Assembly (NCBI GenBank): GCA_003242315.1
Contig: QGUY01000142.1
Span: forward strand, 1-9,888
DNA length: 9,888 nt
Direction of reading: 5' to 3'
Source of the DNA: Bacteroidota bacterium
GTDB lineage: Bacteria; Bacteroidota; Bacteroidia; Cytophagales; Cyclobacteriaceae
The notes beneath the pieces were generated by a model that had not been told where the DNA came from, ran no database searches, and saw nothing but the letters and a program-made list of their open reading frames with translations. A program made the translations under genes and the position numbers. Below are positions 1 through 6,941 of this stretch, in pieces (position 1 is the stretch's first letter; each line of letters begins with the position of its first letter).

Positions 1-463
1 TTTTGGTATTAGCCCTGGTTTCATTCTGGTTTGTATTTGTCAAGTCGCCCTCGACTATGCTACTGGTAAACTTTCCGGATTTGAATGGATCAATCTCGAC
101 AGCTACACCGTGTACCTGTTGCTGATACTACGGTTTGTCGTCATCTTTATCGTGTTCTTCATTGCAATCGCCCTGATCTATTATTTCGGACCAGCTATTC
201 ACTACAACTGGCGCTTCTTTTCCGCAGGCTCCTCCGTTGCGACCGTACTATGCATTGCGGTGACATACGGCTTTTCATTTTACATCACCAACTTCGGTAC
301 ATACAATAAGCTGTATGGATCCATCGGTGTCCTGATCGCACTCATGGTGTGGATGCAACTCATCACGATCGTCCTGATGGTCGGTTATGAAATCAATGCA
401 AGCATACACCAGGCCGTTCGTACACAGGTACTCCTAAACGCGAAGAAGGAGTGGAAGCGGTAA
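1..463 (+). CDS. YihY/virulence factor BrkB family membrane protein, C-terminal part (5' end outside window)
   Basis: The reading frame is open from base 2 to the TAA at 461-463, giving 153 visible residues; the start lies upstream of the window. Three hydrophobic helices are clear: one beginning at YLLLILRFVVIF, one around AGSSVATVLCIAVTYGFSFY, and one around YGSIGVLIALMVWMQL. Family hallmarks are present: a YYFGPAI motif followed by WRF, the Y...FGTYNKLYGSIG segment, and the terminal helix ending GYEINA before a short basic tail (KKEWKR). YihY/BrkB proteins are inner-membrane proteins of roughly 300 residues with about six helices, so half is visible. Their function is unsettled: the old link to RNase BN was wrong, and transport or envelope roles are only suggested. 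A GTG at 110 could start a shorter protein, but the family similarity continues upstream of it. The next gene on this strand begins 93 bases downstream. Confidence 0.9.
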   Translation, partial: FGISPGFILVCICQVALDYATGKLSGFEWINLDSYTVYLLLILRFVVIFIVFFIAIALIYYFGPAIHYNWRFFSAGSSVATVLCIAVTYGFSFYITNFGTYNKLYGSIGVLIALMVWMQLITIVLMVGYEINASIHQAVRTQVLLNAKKEWKR

Positions 464-484
464 CCGAGGGCCATTAAGGGGTGT

Positions 485-514
485 TTTGATAGTCTCTGCT
501 TTTCGCTAACTTTC
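485..514 (+). promoter_or_regulatory. Candidate Bacteroidota-type promoter for the DUF1761 gene
   Basis: TTTG at 485-488 is followed after 18 bases by TAACTTTC at 507-514. This is one mismatch from the Bacteroidota -7 consensus TAnnTTTG, with a -33 TTTG at nearly the usual distance. Transcription would begin near 520, leaving a leader of about 35 bases before the ATG at 557. It sits in the 93-base gap after the BrkB-type gene, so the DUF1761 gene need not depend on read-through. The motif is short and could arise by chance. Confidence 0.35.
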
Positions 515-556
515 TCTTACTTACCCTTTCGCGCGACTACACACAAACCCCTCACT

Positions 557-1003
557 ATGAATAATTTCAGAATCAATCACCTTGCCGTTTGGGTGTCCAT
601 CATCGTGATGCACGCCATTGGCTTTCTTTGGTAAGGAATTCTGTTTGCCAAACAATGGATGGCGATGGTTGGGTTGGACGATGCGTCCATGCAGGAGGAT
701 TCGGGCGACTTGGGTCCCTGGATCATGAACGCGGTGGCCATTATTGCTTCGGTTTACTTTCTGGCATGGTTGCTCGCAAGACTCGGAGCCACCGGAATTC
801 ACGCTGCTGGAATAGGATTTCTTACGGCCTTTACGATCCATCACTTGCACACCATGAACAGCAACATGTTTGCAGGTGAACCCTACGGTCTGGCGTGGAT
901 TACAGGAGGATATGTTGTAGCGTCACTGACAATCGCCGGGTTTATCCTTGGATCGTGGGTAAAGAAGAGCGGTCAAGGTAGCCGGACCGCGAGTTTGCCG
1001 TAA
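557..1003 (+). pseudogene. DUF1761-family small membrane protein, interrupted by an in-frame TAA
   Basis: From the ATG at 557 the frame reads MNNFRINHLAVWVSIIVMHA, then IGFLW, then TAA at 632-634. It continues in the same frame as GILFAKQWMAMVG and on to the TAA at 1001-1003, 148 codons including the interruption. The opening NHLAV, the G-x-LW(Y)-x-LF-x-x-x-WM motif, and helices near 722-780, 800-850 and 885-960 match DUF1761 proteins, which have three to four membrane segments, about 130-150 residues, and no assigned function. The stop falls exactly where the family has tyrosine after tryptophan, so one base change (TAC or TAT to TAA) explains it. No frameshift or other damage is seen. Restart at the ATG at 659 would give 114 residues lacking the first helix. 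The last 31 bases lie antisense to the end of the neighbouring receptor gene, and the tail after GSWVKK looks non-conserved. A sequencing error is possible. Confidence 0.75.
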
Positions 1004-3015
1004 ACGTTGCGTTGAATATTAATGCTCCGATTGCTTCCGGAGATCGGATATTCTTCATGCTCGTCATGCAGTAGATTTTGCCCCGCGACGGACAGGCGCA
1101 AGGCAGGTGAGAGTCGCCAATTCAGGCAGACTTCAAGTTCGTGATAGCTCGGGAATGTTTCTGCCACGCTTGATCTGTTGTATGTAAACTCGTCGATCCA
1201 TCGATATCCTGCGTCGAGCTCGACTTTCTGGCCCAGCTCCATCGACGACCGTACTGAGAAACGATGCTTGGGATCGGCCGTTTCATTGAGCGCGTTGTTG
1301 AAGTCTTCCTTGCCTGATTTCACGCGGATGTCGCTTTCAAAGTAGTTGTATGATGTCTGCAGCTTCCACCAATCCAGCGCCTGCCACGTGAGCGTGAGTT
1401 CAATTCCGTAGGATGCGCCTTCAAGGTTGTTGTCGTAGTAAAATGGGAACGGCAATTGGAAGATGGGGTCCGGGGGACTCAGTGATGTACTTCTCAGGTG
1501 ATCATAGTCATTGTAGAACAGTGAAAAAGAACCAAAGAGCGTTGAAGCAATTTGGGCACGATAACCCGCTTCATAGGCGATAACCACTTCTGAACGGAAA
1601 TCTTCGCCACCAATGAGCAGGTTTTCTACAAAGGGAGCCAGGTTGGGTGCGGGGAGCCTGATATGCCTGTCGACGCGCGAAGGCATTCTAACCGCACGAG
1701 ATACGGCTGCCCACAGCATTTGGCTATGCTTGAGATTGTACTGAAAGCGCGCACTGGGTTCGAACTCGAAACCGGTGTAGTCGTTGTGTTCCACCTTGGT
1801 CCCGATAGTAAAGGAGGCGGCGTCTGTTAAGGAAATCTTGTCCTGAAAGAATGCGCTGTACAGGTCGCGGTCAAGTTCTTCAGGAACAAAAGCGAGGGCT
1901 GGTGAATTCGTGATATCATTGTGAGTGTGGCGTAATCCGAATCCCCAGACTACCTGATGACGTTCGCCAGCGTCGAGTGTGTGGTGGAAGTCGATATCGT
2001 ACGTGTTGAGGTTATCTTTAAGTGTGCCACCAGGCGCGACTTGTATATCCCCTTCACCAACGGTGGGCGGGACCGCCTGATCCAGCCATGTATGGTCAAA
2101 ATAGACACGCAAGCGTATCGCTGACCGGTCGGAGATGCGCTTGTTCCAGAGGGCCAGGAAATTTCCACCGCTGGCTTTCAGATCGTCACCTGTCGTCAGC
2201 CCAAGGTCACCTTGATAGTAGTCTCCCTGAAATGTGAACAAATTTGATGAAGGCCCCACTTCGATCTTAAAGCCTGCTTGCCCGAAATTCCAGCTGTCCG
2301 ACGCGCCGCCACCCTCTGGAAGCATGGCATCGTCGCGGTCAAAAAATTTACCATACACGCGGTAGGCGACATTGTCACCAGCCATTCCACCATATCGTGC
2401 TCCGACGAAACTACGCAACTCCGTACCTCCGCCTGCCTCGGCATACAGGCCCTGGGTCTGGCTGGCGCCTCGGGTAATAATGTTGATAACACCATTGACT
2501 GCATTGGCGCCCCAAAGGGTTCCACCGGGACCGCTGATGACTTCAATTCGTTCTATATCTTCCAGCAGGTAATCCTGTCGGTCCCACTGCACACCGGAAA
2601 ACAACGGTGTATAAACCGTTCGGCCATCAATCAGTACGAGCAACTTGTTCGCGAGATCCGTGTTAAAGCCGCGCGTGCTAATGGCCCAACTATGGGCACT
2701 CTTTTGAGCAATCTGGATATTGCCGGCGAGTCGAAGCGCTTCGGGAATGCTCGTAGCTCCGGATCGACGGATGTCCTCATGGGTTATAACCTGAATGGCG
2801 GCAGGAGCAGACGACAACGGTTCCGCCCGACGTGACACGGAAGTGACCTCCATTTGCAACAGATCCTCGATGCTGAGTTTCTTCAGCGTGTCAACCGTAA
2901 ATACCTCCTGAGCATTGGTGAACACAACGGGAAACAGGGGACACAGTACGATCGTTGCGATCCTGGCCAGAGAAAAAAATGCGTCCGATATGACGTCTGA
3001 TCTTCTGTTCTTCAT
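973..3015 (-). CDS. TonB-dependent outer-membrane receptor, BtuB/CirA type
   Basis: This protein of about 680 residues imports an unknown ligand across the outer membrane using TonB/ExbBD energy. From the ATG at 3015, residues 1-35 form a basic and then hydrophobic signal peptide ending FTNA, followed by a possible Ton box (EVFTVD, 37-42). The segment SIEDLLQMEVTSVSRR (48-63) is typical of one receptor subgroup. The plug spans about 70-182, with PAAIQVIT, the RGFN motif, IDGRTVYTPLFSG, IERIEVISGPGGTLWGANAV and NGVINIITRGA; the rest is a beta-barrel. No carboxypeptidase-like N-terminal domain is present, so it is not SusC-like. A GTG at 3033 would add six residues, but the ATG directly precedes the signal peptide and is preferred. 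About 160 non-coding bases separate it from the PepSY gene upstream, so it may be cotranscribed or have its own promoter; I could not identify one. The protein ends VRLP rather than in an aromatic residue. Iron, cobalamin or another metal complex are possible ligands. Confidence 0.9.
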   Translation of the reverse strand: MKNRRSDVISDAFFSLARIATIVLCPLFPVVFTNAQEVFTVDTLKKLSIEDLLQMEVTSVSRRAEPLSSAPAAIQVITHEDIRRSGATSIPEALRLAGNIQIAQKSAHSWAISTRGFNTDLANKLLVLIDGRTVYTPLFSGVQWDRQDYLLEDIERIEVISGPGGTLWGANAVNGVINIITRGASQTQGLYAEAGGGTELRSFVGARYGGMAGDNVAYRVYGKFFDRDDAMLPEGGGASDSWNFGQAGFKIEVGPSSNLFTFQGDYYQGDLGLTTGDDLKASGGNFLALWNKRISDRSAIRLRVYFDHTWLDQAVPPTVGEGDIQVAPGGTLKDNLNTYDIDFHHTLDAGERHQVVWGFGLRHTHNDITNSPALAFVPEELDRDLYSAFFQDKISLTDAASFTIGTKVEHNDYTGFEFEPSARFQYNLKHSQMLWAAVSRAVRMPSRVDRHIRLPAPNLAPFVENLLIGGEDFRSEVVIAYEAGYRAQIASTLFGSFSLFYNDYDHLRSTSLSPPDPIFQLPFPFYYDNNLEGASYGIELTLTWQALDWWKLQTSYNYFESDIRVKSGKEDFNNALNETADPKHRFSVRSSMELGQKVELDAGYRWIDEFTYNRSSVAETFPSYHELEVCLNWRLSPALRLSVAGQNLLHDEHEEYPISGSNRSINIQRNVYGKLAVRLP

Positions 3016-3176
3016 CGAGAGGGACCCTGCCACAGAGAGTTTCAGATGCCATTAAGATACACAATCGCACACTACATCCCTCTCCCTTCGTGTATTTTGT
3101 GCGTTTTTTTCGGGAATTTCCTGGCAACTGTCGGCTACCGGCTAGCCCAATAGTCCTCACGTTGGAAAAGAGACCG

Positions 3177-4376
3177 CTAGATGTCCTCCACCTTTTCCAG
3201 TATTACCTGTTGTTTCGGTCGGTACCTTTCAGTCTTGGGCTCTGAATTTCGGAGTGTTTCGGGGGAACGCTTCTTTTTGTTTTTTCGTCCCCACCAAATC
3301 ATGAAACCGGTTATGGGAAGGCTGGCACAGAGCAAACTAGCGAAGAACACTAAAAATTTCCCCGGCAGACCGAGAATAGCACCCGTGTGTATGTCGTAGT
3401 TCATACGAAGGAGTTTGTCTGCGACGGATGCCTCATCGTATCTTCCATAAATGTGATCCACTGGCAATTCTTGAAGGGTATACTGATCATAGTAACGATA
3501 GTCCAGTTGCCAGTACGTTTCATCGTCTGGATTGGCGTTGGCGCTAACGGGTGATGCAGCGGTCACAGGGATGTGGACTTCGATAGTCCGCGCGTTGGGA
3601 TACTCCTGCTGCATTATCGCGAACACCTTGTCGATGGCGGGCGCATTAGCCGGATATACTTGTGTTGTGTCAGATGCGGGTTCTGAATAGATCAACGACT
3701 TCTCTCCGCCGGCAGCCTGATACAAGCCATTTGCCCACCATTGAAAGCCCCACACCAGACCAGTACAAGCCAGCAGGATCGCCACCGCCCAGGCGTAAAA
3801 CCCAAGGACGTTGTGGAGGTCGTAGTTTATGCGTTTCCATTTTGCACTCCAGCGGATGGAGAAGCGCTGGCGCATGTGTTTCTTTTTACGCGGCCACCAC
3901 ATCACGATACCTGAAATCAGCATGACGACAAACACCAGAGTGGCGCTTGCAATGAGCGGTTGGCCGATATGGGGTGGAAGCCAAAGGTAAAAGTGGCCAT
4001 CAAGAACGATCGCGAAGAAATCGCGCGCCATATCCTTTACGGCAAGCACTTCTGCAGTGTAAGGATTAACGTAGACGAGATAGTAATACTCGGGATCGGG
4101 ATTGTAGAAGATTACCTGTGCGGCGCGATCCGGTCCGAGATATTGAACTGCGTGAATGTGTCGGTTGGGAAGTTCTTTTTCCGCTACGTCCTTTAATACA
4201 GAGGGAGGTAAAAACGGGGCAGATTGCCTTTCAACAAACCTGAACGGCTGTGTCCAATCTTGTATTTCCTTTTGAAAGGCATACAAACACCCCGTGATCG
4301 CTACCACAAACACCACCGGCCCGGACGCCAGTCCGAGCCAGAGGTGTATTTTTCCTATCGCTTTTCGCAACGACAT
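3177..4376 (-). CDS. PepSY-associated TM helix protein, likely ferric-siderophore reductase
   Basis: This 399-residue inner-membrane protein has the PepSY_TM (PiuB-like, COG3182) plan: helices at about 14-36, 139-162, 192-214 and 338-363, with PepSY-like extracytoplasmic parts at about 58-120 and 245-320. Four histidines sit at family positions: H11 (HLWLG), H128 (DGHFYLWLP), H188 (YDLHNVLGFY) and H330 (DIHTG). In the related FoxB of Pseudomonas such histidines bind hemes that carry electrons to ferric siderophores, freeing iron. A reductase role here is inferred from the family and from position: the ATG is only 3 bases after the stop of the siderophore receptor, so the two are almost certainly one transcription unit. 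Helices 2 and 4 each end in WW followed by a basic stretch (PRKKKH and GRKNKKKR), consistent with cytoplasmic loops. The tail after about 365 is charged and probably disordered. The substrate cannot be named. Confidence 0.88.
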   Translation of the reverse strand: MSLRKAIGKIHLWLGLASGPVVFVVAITGCLYAFQKEIQDWTQPFRFVERQSAPFLPPSVLKDVAEKELPNRHIHAVQYLGPDRAAQVIFYNPDPEYYYLVYVNPYTAEVLAVKDMARDFFAIVLDGHFYLWLPPHIGQPLIASATLVFVVMLISGIVMWWPRKKKHMRQRFSIRWSAKWKRINYDLHNVLGFYAWAVAILLACTGLVWGFQWWANGLYQAAGGEKSLIYSEPASDTTQVYPANAPAIDKVFAIMQQEYPNARTIEVHIPVTAASPVSANANPDDETYWQLDYRYYDQYTLQELPVDHIYGRYDEASVADKLLRMNYDIHTGAILGLPGKFLVFFASLLCASLPITGFMIWWGRKNKKKRSPETLRNSEPKTERYRPKQQVILEKVEDI

Positions 4377-4379
4377 TCG

Positions 4380-6791
4380 TCAGAATTTGTACGCCAGGCT
4401 TACAACCGCATTTCTCGGCTTTTGCGGGTTAATCGTTGAATAGCCGGTGTAATATTCTTTATCGGTTATGTTGTTGACATTGATCGCCGCCCGGAAGCGT
4501 GGCGTGTCATAGAATAGCGTCGCGTTCAGAATGGTGTAGGATGGCAGCGTGAACGTGCCAGTCACCTTGCTGTCCAGGATATTCAACTCTCCAACGTAGT
4601 TCCCACCGATCCCAAATCCAAGGCCACGCAGAGGTCCCAGACCAAAGGAGTACGTAGCCCATACGTTAAACAAGTCGCTCGGTCCGGAGTAGATAGGTCT
4701 GCGACCAGTTTCCAGCCAGACATTGCCTTCGTCGCCTTCGAGCACTTCACTTTCGTTGTGGCTGTAACCCGCGATGAGGCTTAGCCCATCCAAGGGACGC
4801 GCCTGAAGGTCGATTTCAAAGCCCCTGCTCATCACTTCGCCGCCTTGCAAGCTGTTGTTGATGTTATCAGGGTCACCTGTAACCAGGTTTGATACTTTGA
4901 TATCGTAGTAGCTTACCGTGGCGTTGAGACGCTCGGAGAACAGGTTCGTTTTAATACCTATTTCAACCTGGTTGGCATGCTCCGGTTCAAAGGTTTTGAT
5001 CCTGGGGTTCTGACCGTCCGGATCTGCAACTGTCTGCGGTCCGACGTTCTTGAAGCCGTTCATGTAGTTCGCGAAAAGCGACAGACGGTCGGGCAGGATT
5101 TGATACAGGAGCCCGAACTTAGGTGATAACGCGGTCTGGTCGTAGTCGTCATCTTCCGTTAGGATGTCACCTTCCGTGTCGAAGTAATCGACGCGCAGAC
5201 TTGCCATTACCAGCAGGTTCGGTGTCACATTAAGTATGTCAGACACATACGCGCTGTACGCTGCGTCTTTTGAATTGCTGCTGCTCCTCCCTGTCGAGGC
5301 GAGAAGATTGTCGATCGATGCACGCGTCAGATAGTTGGGGCCGACTTCCTCGCCTGAGTAGGGATAGATGTAGTTTACTTCACCCTGAGGCGTTACGTTG
5401 TGCACCCATGCATAACCTGTGCTGTTGTCGATGATGTTGCGGCTGAAGTAGTCGAGTCCCGCTACGACGCGGTTTCGCATGTTGCCTATGACAAAGTCGC
5501 CGATGAAGTTTTGCTGAATGTGCGATGTAACAATCTGACCTTGCTGATCGCTGATCCATAGGCTGAACTCGCCTAAGCCATTCTCATTGTCATAGAGATA
5601 GGAGTAGTACCCGTCAGCTTTCGTAAGTCCTCTTGAAAGGACTGTCTGAGAAGTCCACTTGTCAGAGAGTTTGTAGTTCACTTGTCCCTGCAGGTAGTAT
5701 CTGGGATTTTTCAGCGATAGGTCGTTGCTGGTAAGCGACAACTTAGGATTGTAGTTCAACTCCTGAAGGTTGGCAAATTGCAGGGGTGTGCTGCGACCAA
5801 GAAACAACATGGTGGGGTTGGTTCTTTCTTCCTGCATGAACTCCGTAACGAAAAGGAATGACAACCTTTCACTAGCCTTGTAAGCAAGTGTTGGAGCGAT
5901 GAAGAACGAATTGCGGAAACCTGCGTCCTGGAAGCTGTTCTCGGATTGATAAGCAGTGTTGACGCGAAGAAGCAAGTCGTCGTCTTTCAAAGGAGTGTTG
6001 ATATCGGCTGCAACGCGATTCAGGCCGAAGCTACCGGCGGTATAAGCAATCTCGCCACCGAATCCGGAGTACGGTTTTTTGGTGACGGTGTTTACCAGGC
6101 CACCATAGGAAACCAGGCTTCCGCCGAACAGCGTGCCGCTGGGACCTTTGATTACTTCAATTCTTTCAATGTTGGCAGGATCGAGGCTTCCGCTGGTGAG
6201 GCCGGCGAGGCCGTTGATCATCGTAGCCTGTGCTTCAAAACCTCGTAGCGCGTAGTACGAGGCACCATCGCCATAGGCGCGGCCGGTGGACTCCCAAAGT
6301 TTGTGGATGCCCGGCACGTTTTTCAACGCATCGTCAAAGTTGGTGATGGCTTGCTCCTTCAGGAGATCCGCGGTAACTGTATTATAGGCCTGGGGGTTTT
6401 CCAGATTTTTGAGCGGTACCCTGGCGACGTAGGCGCTTTCGATGTTAGCGCGGCCGCTGGAGACGACAACTTCCTGCAGGCGTTCCGAACTTTCGGCCAG
6501 TATAAAGTCGACAGTAGTTGTCTCACCTGCTCTTACGCTAACTGTTTGCCGCTGGGTTTCCAGTCCCACATAGGAGGCTACCACGGTATAGTTCCCCGGT
6601 GTGAGATTCCTGATCTCAAAGCTCCCCCGGCGGTCCGCCACGCTTCCCTTCGACGTCCCTTCGATGCTGATGTTCACGTATTCTGCCGGTGTTCCATCCG
6701 AAGTTCGCACTGTTCCGGCCACCGTTCCCGTCGTTTGCGCCCAGGCAGTCCCCTGCCAGGCCAGAAGTAAGAGTATAGTAACTCGTTTCAT
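4380..6791 (-). CDS. TonB-dependent siderophore receptor with N-terminal carboxypeptidase-regulatory-like domain
   Basis: This receptor of about 803 residues carries a ferric siderophore through the outer membrane. The chosen start is the ATG at 6791, because it directly begins a signal peptide (MKRVTILLLL, ending TAWA|Q at 18/19). An open frame extends to an ATG at 6845, but those 18 residues are not signal-like and would run through the operator. Residues 21-98 form a carboxypeptidase D regulatory-like domain (GTVRTSDGTPAEYVNISIEG, then RRGSFEIRNLTPGNYTVVAS). A Ton box candidate, LQEVVVSS, is at 105-112. The plug (about 125-240) has VPGIH, ALRGFEAQATMINGLAG, IERIEVIKGPSGTLFGG and GGLVNTVTKKP, the pattern of the TonB siderophore-receptor family (FhuA/FhuE/FecA-like). 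The barrel ends in canonical fashion with SLAYKF. The next gene follows after 3 bases. Two Fur-like boxes precede it. The siderophore type is not readable from sequence; hydroxamates or citrate are candidates. Confidence 0.93.
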   Translation of the reverse strand: MKRVTILLLLAWQGTAWAQTTGTVAGTVRTSDGTPAEYVNISIEGTSKGSVADRRGSFEIRNLTPGNYTVVASYVGLETQRQTVSVRAGETTTVDFILAESSERLQEVVVSSGRANIESAYVARVPLKNLENPQAYNTVTADLLKEQAITNFDDALKNVPGIHKLWESTGRAYGDGASYYALRGFEAQATMINGLAGLTSGSLDPANIERIEVIKGPSGTLFGGSLVSYGGLVNTVTKKPYSGFGGEIAYTAGSFGLNRVAADINTPLKDDDLLLRVNTAYQSENSFQDAGFRNSFFIAPTLAYKASERLSFLFVTEFMQEERTNPTMLFLGRSTPLQFANLQELNYNPKLSLTSNDLSLKNPRYYLQGQVNYKLSDKWTSQTVLSRGLTKADGYYSYLYDNENGLGEFSLWISDQQGQIVTSHIQQNFIGDFVIGNMRNRVVAGLDYFSRNIIDNSTGYAWVHNVTPQGEVNYIYPYSGEEVGPNYLTRASIDNLLASTGRSSSNSKDAAYSAYVSDILNVTPNLLVMASLRVDYFDTEGDILTEDDDYDQTALSPKFGLLYQILPDRLSLFANYMNGFKNVGPQTVADPDGQNPRIKTFEPEHANQVEIGIKTNLFSERLNATVSYYDIKVSNLVTGDPDNINNSLQGGEVMSRGFEIDLQARPLDGLSLIAGYSHNESEVLEGDEGNVWLETGRRPIYSGPSDLFNVWATYSFGLGPLRGLGFGIGGNYVGELNILDSKVTGTFTLPSYTILNATLFYDTPRFRAAINVNNITDKEYYTGYSTINPQKPRNAVVSLAYKF

Positions 6792-6806
6792 TAGACTAAT
6801 TCTAAA
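6790..6806. promoter_or_regulatory. Second Fur-like operator, overlapping the receptor start codon
   Basis: ATTAGA, five bases, then TCTAAA. This is the same half-site pair and spacing as the perfect palindrome centred 60 bases upstream, with one mismatch in the outer base pair. It covers two bases of the receptor's ATG on the minus strand. A protein bound here would block initiation or early elongation. On the minus strand a TTTG (6831-6828) lies 19 bases before a TA at 6808-6807 within this box, the right distance for a -33/-7 pair, but the rest of the -7 consensus is not met, so I do not call a promoter. The regulator is inferred from the type of gene downstream. Confidence 0.55.
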
Positions 6807-6844
6807 TAGCGGTGCAAGTCTAATGTTCAAACTCCAATCTGACA

Positions 6845-6871
6845 AATTATTTAGAACATTTCTAAATAATT
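6845..6871. promoter_or_regulatory. Perfect 12+12-base palindromic operator, probably Fur-family
   Basis: AATTATTTAGAA, the spacer CAT, then its exact reverse complement TTCTAAATAATT. The core TTTAGA-N5-TCTAAA (6850-6866) has the size and AT-rich dyad architecture of Fur boxes, and resembles iron boxes I recall from Bacteroidota. It lies about 54 bases upstream of the siderophore receptor start and about 70 bases beyond the end of the upstream FG-GAP gene, in the only intergenic gap that could hold the promoter of the receptor-reductase pair. No G+C stem or T-run is present, so it is not a conventional terminator. Low iron would be expected to relieve repression. A PerR- or DtxR-type regulator is an alternative. 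Confidence 0.7.
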
Positions 6872-6941
6872 AGCGGCAAGGGGCAGGTCAGCAGTGTGCT
6901 ATACGCAATGGTACGCAGTAGGGCAGCGGGCAGTGTTGGTA

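Noticed and set aside
2278..2835. Long plus-strand open frame of 185 codons opposite the second receptor
   Set aside because: It lies entirely antisense to a well-supported receptor plug and barrel, shows no recognisable domain, and is explained by codon structure of the opposite strand.
3133..3147. Short hairpin GGCTA-CCGGC-TAGCC in the gap between the PepSY gene and the second receptor, considered as a terminator
   Set aside because: The stem is only five pairs and no T-run follows on the minus strand, so termination is not supported.
6792..6845. Earlier ATG at 6845 as the start of the siderophore receptor
   Set aside because: It would add 18 residues before a textbook signal peptide and place coding sequence over both the putative promoter region and the downstream operator.
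6902..6917. Direct repeat TACGCA spaced by four bases between the FG-GAP gene and the receptor
   Set aside because: Two six-base copies only, with no third copy or link to a promoter; expected by chance in a GC-mixed stretch.
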